In this document: in pieces, positions 44,798 to 53,567 of the stretch
How positions within the stretch are numbered: the first letter of the stretch is position 1
Layout: each line of letters begins with the position of its first letter
Assembly: GCA_030432295.1 (NCBI GenBank)
Contig: JAUIHI010000039.1
Location: forward strand, 1-59,479
Direction: 5' to 3'
From: Anaerolineae bacterium
Lineage (GTDB): Bacteria > Chloroflexota > Anaerolineae > Caldilineales > Caldilineaceae
Length of the DNA stretch: 59,479 bases
Notes under the pieces: model-generated
The model's database searches: none
Seen by the model: only the letters and a program-made list of their open reading frames with translations
Told to the model about the DNA's origin: nothing
Made by a program: the position numbers and the translations under genes

Positions 44798-45238
44798 GTG
44801 ACTATCAAACCGATTTACACCGAAAGTGATTATCGGGCCACCCTTGCAGAAATCGAGACACTGATGGATGCAGCGCCGGGTTCGCCAGATGAAGAACGTT
44901 TGGATGTGCTGGCGACACTGGTTGTAGCCTATGAGGAGCAGTACCACCCCATTCCCCACCCATCGCCTATTGCTGCCCTCGAATACTATCTGGAAAGCCG
45001 CGGTCTGACACGCAAAGCGTTGGAGCCGTTCATTGGTTCACCGAATCGGGTCTCCGAAATACTAAACCGCCGCCGCCGCCTGACGCTGGCGATGATTCGC
45101 CGTTTGGCAGCCGGGACGGGTATCTCAGCCGCGGTGCTGATTCAGCCCTATGAATTAGCAACGGATGAATTAGCGACGGACGTCGCAGTTCCAGAGCCAG
45201 CGACATCTCTACGTATACAGTCTACCATCAGCGGATAG
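44798..45238 (+). CDS. higA: HigA-type antitoxin/XRE regulator, orphan
   Basis: A 146-residue protein from GTG 44798, with a textbook AAAGGAGG at 44783-44790. The sequence fits the COG5499 HigA form: TLAEIETLMDAAPGSPDEERLDVLATLVVAYEEQYHPIPHPSPIAALEYYLESRGLT, then a helix-turn-helix (RKALEPFIGSPNRVSEILNRRRRLTLAMIRRLA). HigA is the antitoxin of mRNA-cleaving HigB and usually follows it. Here the gene upstream is the kinase fusion and no HigB is visible, so it acts as a lone regulator or has lost its toxin. Confidence 0.8.
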   Translation: MTIKPIYTESDYRATLAEIETLMDAAPGSPDEERLDVLATLVVAYEEQYHPIPHPSPIAALEYYLESRGLTRKALEPFIGSPNRVSEILNRRRRLTLAMIRRLAAGTGISAAVLIQPYELATDELATDVAVPEPATSLRIQSTISG

Positions 45239-45244
45239 AGGCGA

Positions 45245-47017
45245 TCACAGCCAGTCGCGCAGATCGGTCAGGTCATTGACCACCAGATCGGCCCCGGCAA
45301 AGTCGATTTCCGCTGTCTGCGGGCTGAGCAGACCACAGCGCACCGCACCGGAAGCCTGGGCCGGGCGCAGTTTCCATTCGCTATCGCCCACCACCAGCAC
45401 TTCGCTGGGTGTCAGCCCCAGGGCCTTGACCGATTGGGACAGGGATTCGCTGGGAGATGTGGATGAACGGAGATCGTCCTGGGCGGTAACCACCCCGAAA
45501 AGTGCCGGGGGAAGCTCGGCTTTTTCCAGAAAGCAATCGACTTCGGCGCGGGGACGGGCGGTCAACAGCCCCAATTGATAGGTGTGGCTCAACTCCCGGA
45601 GCAGCTCGGCAGTACCGGGCCGCATACGCAACTGTTCGGCTGGGGGGAATGCCCTAACCCGATTGAGAAAGCCAGTCATCCGCTCCAGATCGTCGTGTAG
45701 TTGAACCCAGAGCAGAATACCGATCCACCAATTGACCGGACCCTCCATTTTGAGCAGCAACCGGCGAAAAGTCCGGCTGCGCATTTCCGCAGGCCAGATT
45801 CTGTCCGCCCACCCCAACCGGGCGGCAAGCTGATCTGCTAAAGCGAAGTCGAGATCAGTCAGCACCCCGTCCAGATCGAAGATAACAGCCTGGATGCGAT
45901 GGCCGGCAATCAGGCCGGGGATTCGCACATCGCTTTGGGTGAAGTTGCTCTCAAAAGGTTCCTGGTCCCGCAGTTTACGCATGATGTAGGCCAGCAGTGT
46001 GCGCACACTGGCGATGGTGGGTGTTATCAGCAACACACCCAGAAAGCCGAAGACCAGAGCCGCGCTGATAATCCCGGCGAAGGTGACGGCAGGGTGCAGA
46101 TTGACCCGCCGCCCCACCAGCCGAGGGATGAGATAGACGCTCTCGATTTGGGTGATGACGACGTAAAGCCCCATCACTATCAGAGCAAAGATGAGCGGGT
46201 TTACCGGCAGCCAGGTGGACCCTTGAAAAAGGGCAAAAAGTGTGCCAATCGCGCCGCTGATGCCAGGACCGACAGTGGGCAGAAACTCCATCAGCGCGGC
46301 CAAAAGCGCAAAGCCCGCCGCGCTGGGCAGACCCACAATCCCCATGGCAATCCACGTCATCGCACCCACCACCAGTGCCAGCACAAACTGCCCACGCAGA
46401 AAAGCGTACCAGATGAGCGAGAGTTCCTGGCCCAGGCGGCGCACATCTTCCCGATAATCGACGGGGACGCTGTTGAGAATGGCGCGCTGGAGAAGGTGAA
46501 TGTCTTTGAGCAGCCAGAAGCCCAACACCAGCACATAAATAGTGCTCAGCACAGTCGTCGTCAGAGTGAGCGCGAAGCCCAGCGCGCCGACAGCCGCCGG
46601 CGAGAGCACATCCTGAATTAGTGTGCCCACCTGCTGGAAGAGGCTGTCCAGGCTGATTTGAAAACCGCCAAACTGAAAGATAGGACCCAGCGCGGCGGTT
46701 TGCAGATCGTTGACCAGCGTAGCCAGGGCGGTGCTGAGGGATTGGAGGGATTCTACCAGTCGGGGCAGAAAGGCAACAGGCGTGATGATCAGCAGGAGGA
46801 TCAAAAAGATGTAGACGCCGCCCACCGACGCGCCCCGACTCCAGCCTGTGCGCCCCTGCACCCAATTCACAGGCTGATGCAGGATGAAAGTCAGCAGCAG
46901 CGCGACGATTGTGGGGCGGATCATCGCCCGGAAGGTAATGAGCAAAATCACCGCCAGCAGAGCCAGCAGTGAAGTCACAATAATTTTGGTTGTGGAACTC
47001 CAGCGTTTGGATGTCAT
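45245..47017 (-). CDS. AI-2E-family transporter fused to a HAD phosphatase
   Basis: A 590-residue protein from ATG 47017 (TTG 47026 is possible). Residues 1-350 are an AI-2E/PerM-type permease with about eight helices and the family signature LLAALMEFLPTVGPGISGAIGTLFALF. Residues 375-590 form a HAD hydrolase: motif I VIFDLDGVLTD, motif II LLTARPR, and motif IV VVGDSEWKLRPAQASG; the cap has about 110 residues. Such transporters export small molecules or drive Na+/H+ exchange. The fusion suggests a phosphatase acting on a substrate before or after transport. Confidence 0.85.
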   Translation of the reverse strand: MTSKRWSSTTKIIVTSLLALLAVILLITFRAMIRPTIVALLLTFILHQPVNWVQGRTGWSRGASVGGVYIFLILLLIITPVAFLPRLVESLQSLSTALATLVNDLQTAALGPIFQFGGFQISLDSLFQQVGTLIQDVLSPAAVGALGFALTLTTTVLSTIYVLVLGFWLLKDIHLLQRAILNSVPVDYREDVRRLGQELSLIWYAFLRGQFVLALVVGAMTWIAMGIVGLPSAAGFALLAALMEFLPTVGPGISGAIGTLFALFQGSTWLPVNPLIFALIVMGLYVVITQIESVYLIPRLVGRRVNLHPAVTFAGIISAALVFGFLGVLLITPTIASVRTLLAYIMRKLRDQEPFESNFTQSDVRIPGLIAGHRIQAVIFDLDGVLTDLDFALADQLAARLGWADRIWPAEMRSRTFRRLLLKMEGPVNWWIGILLWVQLHDDLERMTGFLNRVRAFPPAEQLRMRPGTAELLRELSHTYQLGLLTARPRAEVDCFLEKAELPPALFGVVTAQDDLRSSTSPSESLSQSVKALGLTPSEVLVVGDSEWKLRPAQASGAVRCGLLSPQTAEIDFAGADLVVNDLTDLRDWL

Positions 47018-47059
47018 ACGTGGCAATCAGCGCTCGGCAAGCGAAGTTTTTGATACCAG

Positions 47060-47089
47060 AAGTTCGACTCTTTGGAAAAAGTCGAACTT
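47060..47089. repeat. AGTTCGAC palindrome
   Basis: AAGTTCGAC (47060-47068) and GTCGAACTT (47081-47089) form a perfect 9-bp stem. It lies between the signal peptidase stop and the AI-2E-HAD start on the minus strand and lacks a clear U tract. It is the same core as the terminator at 28033. Confidence 0.6.
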
Positions 47090-47138
47090 GTAAAACCCCA
47101 GAAACTGGTTCTGGCTGTGGGCAGCACTACCGGTGGGT

Positions 47139-47789
47139 TCACTGAAAGAATGTGAAACGGTTGAGCGGCCAGTAGCGCAGCCACGCCTTCCCCGTAATTT
47201 CGTTCCGATGGACAGGGCCAAAGACCCGGCTGTCGTTGCTGTTGTTGCGGTTGTCACCCATCACAAAATAGTCGCCAGCCCCCAGTGTGATGGGTCCGTA
47301 GGTGGAACCGTCGGGCAGTTGCACGAACGACTGGTCGATGGCCTGGCCGTCGATCAGTACCCGCCCCCGCCGGATTTCCACAGATTCCCCAGGCAGACCC
47401 ACCACCCGTTTGATCAGCAGATCACTCATTTGGGGTCGGTCCAGCACCACAATATCACCCCGTTGGGGCGCGCCAAAATAGTAGGAAACCTTCTCGATCA
47501 CCAGCCGCTCTGAGGGCTGTAGATTGGGCTGCATACTCTGACCATAGACAACTGTAGCCTGGGCCAGAAAGATGTGAATTGCCAGGGCCAGCAGGATGGC
47601 AGGCACAACCACCTGCAAAACCTCTTTGAGAGCCGTCCCAATCAGGGCGAATGTCTGCCCCACACCGTCACCCGCTGGGGAAACCTCGTCCGCTCCGGGG
47701 ATTTCGTCTGGAGACTCTGTCTGATAATCCTCGGCAGGGATAGGCTCGTCGGTTGCCCTTTTGGTGTCAGTGATGTCTATATTCTCGGT
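47139..47789 (-). CDS. lepB: Signal peptidase I
   Basis: About 216 residues from GTG 47789, which has AAGGGG seven bases upstream; an ATG at 47864 would place the start within the pnp terminator. One membrane helix (VLQVVVPAILLALAIHIFLAQ) precedes the catalytic serine in VYGQSMQPNLQPSERL and the general-base lysine in LLIKRVVGLPGESVEI. The last box is GDYFVMGDNRNNSNDSRVFGP. It cleaves signal peptides from exported proteins on the outer face of the membrane. An acidic N-terminal tail of about 50 residues precedes the helix. Confidence 0.9.
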   Translation of the reverse strand, partial: TENIDITDTKRATDEPIPAEDYQTESPDEIPGADEVSPAGDGVGQTFALIGTALKEVLQVVVPAILLALAIHIFLAQATVVYGQSMQPNLQPSERLVIEKVSYYFGAPQRGDIVVLDRPQMSDLLIKRVVGLPGESVEIRRGRVLIDGQAIDQSFVQLPDGSTYGPITLGAGDYFVMGDNRNNSNDSRVFGPVHRNEITGKAWLRYWPLNRFTFFQ

Positions 47790-47862
47790 CACGAGAAGAC
47801 CCCTTGGAAATCGCGTACCCAATTGTCTGAGTACAGAAATACAACCATTCTCCGCAAAAGTC

Positions 47863-47897
47863 AAGACGCCAGCGCCGGTCTTGGGCGCTGGCGTCTT
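47863..47897. terminator. Hairpin terminator after pnp
   Basis: A perfect 13-bp GC-rich stem, AGACGCCAGCGCC (47864-47876) and its complement (47884-47896), with a 7-nt loop and T-rich flanks on the plus strand (TTTC). On the minus strand, the direction of pnp, only TGACTTTTG follows. It separates pnp from the downstream signal peptidase. Confidence 0.75.
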
Positions 47898-47929
47898 TCA
47901 ATTCATTGGTAGACGGCTATGGGGAAAAC

Positions 47930-50170
47930 CTAACGACGTCCGCCCCGACCGCCGCGGTCGCCACCGCGCCCGCCCCGATCGTTGCCGCGTCCGCCTCGGT
48001 CACCACCGCCGCGGCTGCCGCCCCGATCCCGTTCCCTGGCCTCTTCGGCGCTCCAGCCTTCCAGCACAGCCTGGCGACTCAGGCGCACTTTGCCGGATGG
48101 GTCTACGTCGATGACCATTGTAGTCAGTTCGTCGCCCACATTGGCAATCTCTTCCACATTGTTCACCCGATAGTCGGCCAACTGGCTGATGTGCACCAGC
48201 CCGTCGATGCCGGGGAGCAGATTGACGAATGCGCCATACGGCTCTACCCGAACAACCTGGCCGGTGTAGATTTTGCCGACCTCGACCTCTTCGGTCATGG
48301 ACGTAATCTCGACCCGGGCCAGTTCGGCCAGTTCACCGTTCAGACCGGAGATGTAGACAGTACCGTCCTCGTCCACATCGATCTTGACCTGATACTTCTC
48401 CTGCATCCCACGGATGGTCTTGCCGCCCGGCCCGATGATCTTGCCGATCTTCTCCGGGTCGATGCTGACAGTGAGAATGCGAGGGGCGTGAGGACTCATT
48501 GCCTCACGCGGTTCCGGCAACACTTCCAACATCTTGCCCAGAATGAAGAGCCGCCCAGTCTGGGCCTGCTCCAACGCCTGGCGCAGAATGTCGAAGTCCA
48601 GCCCCTTGATTTTCATATCCATCTGCAGGGCGGTAATGCCGTGCTCGCTGCCCGCCACCTTGAAGTCCATATCGCCCAGGTGATCTTCCAGGCCCTGGAT
48701 GTCGGTGAGGACTGCGTACTTGCCCGTGTCCATATCCTGCACCAGGCCCATAGCGATACCGGCCACGGGTGCATCAATCGGCACACCCGCATCCATCAGG
48801 GCCAGGGTGCTGCCACAGACAGAGGCCATACTGGTCGAGCCGTTGCTGCTGACCGCTTCGCTGACCAGGCGCAGGGTGTAGGGGAAGTCTTCGGGAATCA
48901 CCACCGACAGCGCCCGTTCTGCCAGCGCGCCGTGACCGATCTCCCGGCGCTTGGGTCCGCGCAGGGGATAGGCTTCGCCGGTGCTGTAGGGCGGGAAGTT
49001 GTAGTGGTGCATATAGCGCTTGGATTCGTCCGAGAGGAGGGTGTCCAGCCGCTGGGCGTCGCCGGGCGTGCCCAGGGTGGCGATGGTCAGCACGTGGGTT
49101 TCGCCACGCATAAAAAGGCCGCTGCCATGCACACGGGGCATTTTGCCCACCTGCACCCGAATCGGGCGAATTTCGGTCAGTGCCCGGCCATCGGGACGCA
49201 CACTGTCGTCCAGAATGCGCCGACGCACAGCCTCTTTGACAATCGAATCGAGGACATCCTTCACATCTTTGGCTGCCACTTCGCCGCTTTCCATACGGGG
49301 CTTCAGAGATTCCACCACCTCGGCGGTCACAGCGGTCAGACGGTCCTTGCGGTCGCCCCGGTCGTCGCTGGTGGCGATGACTTCACGAATCTTGTCGGTC
49401 GCCAGTTCCTTGACCAGTGCTGCGGTCTCTTCCTTAGGCAGGAAGACGGTGTAGCCGGTGAACTTCTCTTTGCCGATCTCTTCCTGCATCTGCTTGATGG
49501 TCTGGATAACCGGCTGCATGGACTCGTGGGCCAGTTTCAGCGCTTCCAGCATCACATCTTCGGGCAGCTCGTTGGCGCCCGCTTCCACCATCAGAATGTT
49601 GTCCTCGGTCCCGGAGACTTGCAGGGCCAGGGTGCTGTTCTTCATTTCCGAATTGGTGGGGTTGACGATAAACTGGCCGTCCACATAGCCGACCGAAGCC
49701 GCACCCACAGGTCCACCCCAGGGGATGTCGCTGATGGCGACGGCTGCCGAAGCAGCGATGATAGCCAGGGGATCGAAAAGATGCTCGGCATCCGAACTGA
49801 GCGCGTGCAGAATCACCTGCACGTCGTTGCGGAAGCCTTTGGGGAAGAGGGGGCGCAGGGGGCGATCCACCAGACGGCAGAGCAGAATGCCCTGTTCGCT
49901 GGGGCGGCCTTCGCGCCGGAAGAAGCTGCCGGGGATGCGGCCCACCGCGTACATCTTTTCTTCAAAGTCCACCGTGAGTGGGAAGAAGTCGATGCCCGGT
50001 CGCACATCTTTGGCCATCGTGGCGGTTGCCATAATCACAGTGTCGCCGCAGCGCACAGTGACCGAACCGCCGGATTGTTGAGCCAGGACACCTGTCTCAA
50101 TGCTGATTTCTTTGTCGCCAAGATGGGTTGTGTAAACCTTGGCACCATCAAAAATCTGTAAATCGTGCAT
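47930..50170 (-). CDS. pnp: Polyribonucleotide nucleotidyltransferase (PNPase)
   Basis: A 746-residue protein from ATG 50170; the longer frame upstream lies in the leader. It has two RNase PH domains ([52 protein letters not shown] and the second core [18 protein letters not shown]...[10 protein letters not shown]), a KH domain ([18 protein letters not shown]) and an S1 domain ([32 protein letters not shown]). The C-terminus is an RGG-type tail of about 40 residues, unusual in length and rich in G, R and D. It degrades RNA 3' to 5' with phosphate. Confidence 0.95.
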   Translation of the reverse strand: MHDLQIFDGAKVYTTHLGDKEISIETGVLAQQSGGSVTVRCGDTVIMATATMAKDVRPGIDFFPLTVDFEEKMYAVGRIPGSFFRREGRPSEQGILLCRLVDRPLRPLFPKGFRNDVQVILHALSSDAEHLFDPLAIIAASAAVAISDIPWGGPVGAASVGYVDGQFIVNPTNSEMKNSTLALQVSGTEDNILMVEAGANELPEDVMLEALKLAHESMQPVIQTIKQMQEEIGKEKFTGYTVFLPKEETAALVKELATDKIREVIATSDDRGDRKDRLTAVTAEVVESLKPRMESGEVAAKDVKDVLDSIVKEAVRRRILDDSVRPDGRALTEIRPIRVQVGKMPRVHGSGLFMRGETHVLTIATLGTPGDAQRLDTLLSDESKRYMHHYNFPPYSTGEAYPLRGPKRREIGHGALAERALSVVIPEDFPYTLRLVSEAVSSNGSTSMASVCGSTLALMDAGVPIDAPVAGIAMGLVQDMDTGKYAVLTDIQGLEDHLGDMDFKVAGSEHGITALQMDMKIKGLDFDILRQALEQAQTGRLFILGKMLEVLPEPREAMSPHAPRILTVSIDPEKIGKIIGPGGKTIRGMQEKYQVKIDVDEDGTVYISGLNGELAELARVEITSMTEEVEVGKIYTGQVVRVEPYGAFVNLLPGIDGLVHISQLADYRVNNVEEIANVGDELTTMVIDVDPSGKVRLSRQAVLEGWSAEEARERDRGGSRGGGDRGGRGNDRGGRGGDRGGRGGRR

Positions 50171-50491
50171 ACTCGTTACTACCTTTCGTAGAACTACTCT
50201 GTTTTGTGGCGGGCGCGAAGTGCCCGGCCACACGTATGGAACGCACAGGGCGCTCACACGCAGGCCGCATGAACACAAATAGATTCATACGTCTGATTGG
50301 GAGGTTCTATCGAGGTGCGGAACTGGAGAATGGGTCGAAGCCTGGGAAAGCTTCGCTCCATTCTCCAATGCCGGACCCCGAACGCGGGTAGAGTAGAAAC
50401 CGGCCAACAGATACGTGTGTGGGTCCCGTGCAGGAAACCCTATGGAAGAAGCTCGACTCTACTTTTGAAGAAAGTCGAGTTTCTGAGACAT
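50171..50491 (-). promoter_or_regulatory. rpsO-pnp intergenic region with leader hairpins
   Basis: This stretch holds no gene. Two stem-loops lie in the pnp leader: GGAGAATGG-n2-CGAAGC (about 50325-50342) pairs with GCTTCG-n2-CCATTCTCC (50349-50368), and CTCGACT (50452-50458) pairs with AGTCGAG (50473-50479). In E. coli, PNPase controls its own mRNA through a leader stem cut by RNase III; a similar role here is only an inference. Two long plus-strand frames here look like chance. Confidence 0.45.
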
Positions 50492-50541
50492 AAAAAGAAA
50501 ACAGGGGCGGTGCCGTGATTTGCTTCGACAAACCGCCCCTG
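50492..50541 (-). terminator. Intrinsic terminator of rpsO
   Basis: On the minus strand, CAGGGGCGGT (50532-50541) and ACCGCCCCTG (50502-50511) form a perfect 10-bp stem followed by TTTTCTTTTT (50492-50501). It begins 11 bases after the rpsO stop, so pnp needs its own promoter or read-through. Confidence 0.9.
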
Positions 50542-50551
50542 ATCTTCTTTT

Positions 50552-50821
50552 CTAACGGCGCAGCCCCAATCGCTGAATCAATTGGCGATAACGGGCAACG
50601 TCCTTGCCAGCCAAATAGGCCAGATGGCGTCGCCGCTGACCCACCAGCTTGAGCAACCCCCGCCGCGACCCTTCGTCGTGGCTGTGGGTGTTCAAATGGT
50701 CAATCAGCCCATTGATTCGCGTGGTCAACAGCGCGACCTGTACTTCGGGTGAGCCTGTATCTGTCTCGTTGATACGGTACTCTTCGATAACCTGAGTCTT
50801 GCCTTGCTTGGTTATACTCAT
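50552..50821 (-). CDS. rpsO: 30S ribosomal protein S15
   Basis: An 89-residue S15 of standard length. It matches along its length: [58 protein letters not shown], including the HxxDxxSRRGL block that binds 16S rRNA helix 22. It is one of the first proteins to bind in small-subunit assembly. It lies upstream of pnp as in most bacteria but is separated by a strong terminator. Confidence 0.97.
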   Translation of the reverse strand: MSITKQGKTQVIEEYRINETDTGSPEVQVALLTTRINGLIDHLNTHSHDEGSRRGLLKLVGQRRRHLAYLAGKDVARYRQLIQRLGLRR

Positions 50822-50979
50822 TGGTACTCCTACGCTCCTTCTAGGCTATCTGGAATTTGCTCCAGGCTTTGAACCGGACTGACACTCATTCCGGTGTTTA
50901 GCCAGACCAACGCTGGAATACCAAGGCCAAGGGCCCAGCTAAACAGTCCAACTATAGCACATATTTGCGAAACCACCAA
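50822..50979 (-). promoter_or_regulatory. rpsO promoter and 5' leader
   Basis: On the minus strand a -10 TATAGT (50951-50956) and a weaker -35 TTGGTG (50974-50979) lie 17 bp apart. The leader of about 125 nt can fold CTGGAGCAAATTCCAG and a stem over CAGTCCGGTTC near the AAGGAG ribosome site. S15 often represses its own translation through such leaders, but no known S15-leader motif can be assigned with certainty. Confidence 0.4.
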
Positions 50980-51028
50980 ATCCCTTATTGTCTACCATAC
51001 ACAAAACTTAAAGAAGTGGAAGGTTGCA

Positions 51029-51068
51029 GGTGTCGGGTGTCACGTCCTTTTGCCTTTTGCCTTTCCCG
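51029..51068. repeat. Word-repeat array, CCTTTTG type
   Basis: CCTTTTG/CCTTTTG/CCTTTCC is a 7-nt series preceded by GTGTCGGGTGTCACG. Only one arm is clear. It lies directly upstream of queG. Confidence 0.45.
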
Positions 51069-51091
51069 CCTGGGGATGTCAAAATAACCCT

Positions 51092-52378
51092 ATGAACAAT
51101 CTTGCCACCCTCATCAAACGAGAAGCAGCCCGTCTGGGTTCCGATCTCTGCCAGATTGTGCCTGTTGCACAGGCAGCCCACAGCGAATTTTACCGGCGTT
51201 GGCTGGCGTTGGGACGGGCGGGGGAGATGGGTTATCTGGAACGGAATGTGGAGAAACGGGAAAACCCGGCCCTATTGGCCGAAGACGGGGAACCCTTTCG
51301 GTCGCTGATTGTGCTGGGGGTGGACTATCACCGCTTTGACCTGCCCCCGGCCCTGCGCGACGACCCCAGCCGGGGTATCATCGCCAGCTATGCCTGGGGC
51401 GACGACTATCACGAAATCATCCGCCCCCTGCTACACGAACTGGACGGTTTCATCCGTGGGCAGAGCGGGCGCACGACGCTGGGCAAAGGGCTGGTGGACA
51501 CGGGTCCGGTGCTGGAACGGGACTGGGCGATGCAGGCTGGGCTGGGCTTCACGGGCAAGAATTGCTGCACCATTCACCCCCAGCGGGGAAGCTGGCTCTT
51601 TCTGGCCACCCTCCTCGTGCCCGAAGGGTTGGCCGCGGATTCAGCGCCTATACCCGTCAATCTCCCGCTGTTTTCCGCCGATGCTGTCGCCGCCGGTCTC
51701 CCGCCCTCTATAAACTTCGGCGGATGGCAACTGCCCAATCTCCAATCCCCAATCTCCAATCCCCAATCCCCGCCCGCCACCTGTGGCCGCTGCACCCGCT
51801 GCCTGGACGCCTGCCCCACCGACGCATTTGTCGGCCCTTTTCACCTGGACCCGGAACGCTGCATCTCCTATTGGACAATCGAGTCCCGCCAGCCCATTCC
51901 CCGCCATTTGCGCCCGCTCTTTGGCAACCGCATCTTCGGCTGCGACATCTGCCAGGAGGTCTGCCCGTGGAACAGCCGCCTGCCGGAACGCACACCCCAA
52001 CTGGCCGGACTGGCTGCACGCAACGAACGGATCGCGCCGCCTCTGCTGGAGGGCTTTGCGCCAGAGAGTCCCTACTGGCTGGATCAGACAGCCTTCAGCC
52101 AGCATTTCCAACGGTCGCCCATCAAACGGGCCAAGCGGGCGGGGATGCTGCGCAATGCCTGTGTGGCCCTGGGCAACTGGGCCGATCCATCGGCGCTGCC
52201 TGGGCTGGCGCTGGCACTGGAGGACGAGGCGGCGTTGGGCCGAGGACACGCGGCCTGGGCCATCGGGGAGATTCTGCGCCGTCACCGGTTGCCCCAGGCC
52301 GGGGAGATGCTGGCGGCACGGCTGGCTGTGGAAGGTGATCCCTGGGTGCGGGAAGAGATCAGCGCTGCATTGGGATAA
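51092..52378 (+). CDS. queG: Epoxyqueuosine reductase QueG
   Basis: A 428-residue protein. It reduces epoxyqueuosine in tRNA to queuosine using cobalamin and two 4Fe-4S clusters. The catalytic aspartate is D136 in GLVDTGPVLERDWAMQAGLGFTGKN. The clusters are C231-C241 (CGRCTRCLDACPTDA) and FGCDICQEVCPWN. A HEAT-like C-terminal region (WADPSALPGLALALEDEAALGRGHAAWAIGEI) binds tRNA. Residues about 213-228 (QLPNLQSPISNPQS) come from an in-frame repeat array just before the first cluster, so the loop is longer than usual. Confidence 0.93.
   Translation: MNNLATLIKREAARLGSDLCQIVPVAQAAHSEFYRRWLALGRAGEMGYLERNVEKRENPALLAEDGEPFRSLIVLGVDYHRFDLPPALRDDPSRGIIASYAWGDDYHEIIRPLLHELDGFIRGQSGRTTLGKGLVDTGPVLERDWAMQAGLGFTGKNCCTIHPQRGSWLFLATLLVPEGLAADSAPIPVNLPLFSADAVAAGLPPSINFGGWQLPNLQSPISNPQSPPATCGRCTRCLDACPTDAFVGPFHLDPERCISYWTIESRQPIPRHLRPLFGNRIFGCDICQEVCPWNSRLPERTPQLAGLAARNERIAPPLLEGFAPESPYWLDQTAFSQHFQRSPIKRAKRAGMLRNACVALGNWADPSALPGLALALEDEAALGRGHAAWAIGEILRRHRLPQAGEMLAARLAVEGDPWVREEISAALG
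51734..51771. repeat. Word-repeat array, CCAATCT type, inside queG
   Basis: CCAATCT/CCAATCC/CCAATCT/CCAATCC/CCAATCC is a near-perfect 7-nt series lying wholly inside the coding sequence and preserving the frame. It is the complement of the GATTGGA arrays around dapF (11004, 11882). Confidence 0.85.
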
Positions 52379-52545
52379 TCGGTGCAACTTTCTGCCCGAT
52401 GCTTCGTACTGTTCTTTGCGGGATCGCCCGCTGGATTGCGACTCTTTCGGGCGGTGTGCTACAATTCGCTGGTTTGGACAGGCCATTTTGTGAACAGGTG
52501 AGTTTTGCCCCTGGCCACTGAAAATACAATCAAAGGAGAACGGAA

Positions 52546-53322
52546 ATGGATATTGGACGCGCACTCACATTTTTTACAGAGGATGAGCGCTGGATCGAAA
52601 AGACGGCCATCGGCACAGGTGTCCTGCTGCTCAGCACACTCCTGTCCTTTGTACTGGTAGGTGTGGTGGGCTACTTTATTGTGATGGGCTACGGTGTGCG
52701 CCTGTTGCAAAATGTGCGGGACAATGCCAATCCGGTCCTGCCCGAATGGGATCAGTGGGGCGATGATCTGAGCCGGGGCTTCAAACTCTTTGTGGTGCAG
52801 TTTGTGTGGGCGCTGCCGATTATTCTGATCATTCTGCCGGTTATGATTGTGTCGGCAATCGTCGGCAATGCCGGGGGACGCGACGCCGAAGGCTTTGCTG
52901 CATTGCTGGCCCTGTGCGCCACCTGTGTCTCCTTTATTGTCGCCATCGCCTACACGCTGATTCAGCCGGCCATGACGATCTTCTTTGCAGAAAAAGAGCA
53001 GATCAGCGACGGCCTGCAAATCGCCCGCATTTGGGATTGGACCCGGGCACACATCGGCGAAGTGGTGATTGTGACGATTGTCTATCTGGTGGGCAGTATG
53101 ATTATTGCCACCGTTGGTAGCATCGCCGGTGTCATCCTCTGCCTCATCGGCCTGGTGGTGACAATCCCCCTGGCCCAACTGGTCATCTATTATCTGCAAT
53201 TCCACCTCTACGGTCAGTTGGCTCCGGCAGTGGTAGGTGGCAGTGGTCCGGTGGAGATGGACGACCTGAACAGCGATGAGAGTGACGAGGACGACTTCAC
53301 CCCGCCGCAGATTGTCTCGTAG
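52546..53322 (+). CDS. DUF4013 membrane protein
   Basis: A 258-residue protein with about five hydrophobic helices (residues 24-46, 78-100, 113-137, 172-195 and 196-222). MGYGVRLLQNVRDNANPVLPEWDQWGDDLSRGFKLFVVQFVW is the DUF4013 signature, with its amphipathic loop between helices 1 and 2. The acidic C-terminus (DDLNSDESDEDDF) is cytoplasmic. Function is unknown. AAAGGAG precedes ATG 52546. A strong terminator follows. Confidence 0.85.
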   Translation: MDIGRALTFFTEDERWIEKTAIGTGVLLLSTLLSFVLVGVVGYFIVMGYGVRLLQNVRDNANPVLPEWDQWGDDLSRGFKLFVVQFVWALPIILIILPVMIVSAIVGNAGGRDAEGFAALLALCATCVSFIVAIAYTLIQPAMTIFFAEKEQISDGLQIARIWDWTRAHIGEVVIVTIVYLVGSMIIATVGSIAGVILCLIGLVVTIPLAQLVIYYLQFHLYGQLAPAVVGGSGPVEMDDLNSDESDEDDFTPPQIVS

Positions 53323-53352
53323 TACGTTGTGCGTGGACTGGTAAACAAAGCA

Positions 53353-53396
53353 AAAAGGGGCTGCCGAACAATTGGTTCGGCAGCCCCTTTTTTGTT
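53353..53396 (+). terminator. Strong intrinsic terminator
   Basis: A perfect 17-bp stem, from AAAAAGGGGCTGCCGAA (53353-53369) to its complement ending at about 53391, with a short AATTG loop and TTTTTTGTT after it. It ends the DUF4013 gene and, in reverse, can also act on pdxT read-through. Confidence 0.92.
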
Positions 53397-53441
53397 AAAA
53401 ATTGTATTGGTCAGCGACATCTCAAAGTATTGATTTTCAAT

Positions 53442-53509
53442 GCAAAGCAGCAAAGGAGCAGAGACGCAAAGCTATTCTCTGCGTCTCCCCATCTCTGCGA
53501 CTCTGCGTT
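53442..53509. repeat. Word-repeat hairpin, 8-nt GCAAAGGA type
   Basis: The left arm GCAAAGCA/GCAAAGGA/GCAGAGAC/GCAAAGC (53442-53472) is an exact 8-nt series; the right arm CTCTGC/GTCTCCCC/ATCTCTGC/GACTCTGC/GTT (53477-53509) is its complement. This is the clearest 8-nt example. It lies 60 bases beyond the pdxT stop. Confidence 0.85.
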
Positions 53510-53567
53510 AAAGTTCAATATCTTCCTGACCAGCCCCTATTTTTGTAAAAAACCCGCTTGAATCTGT

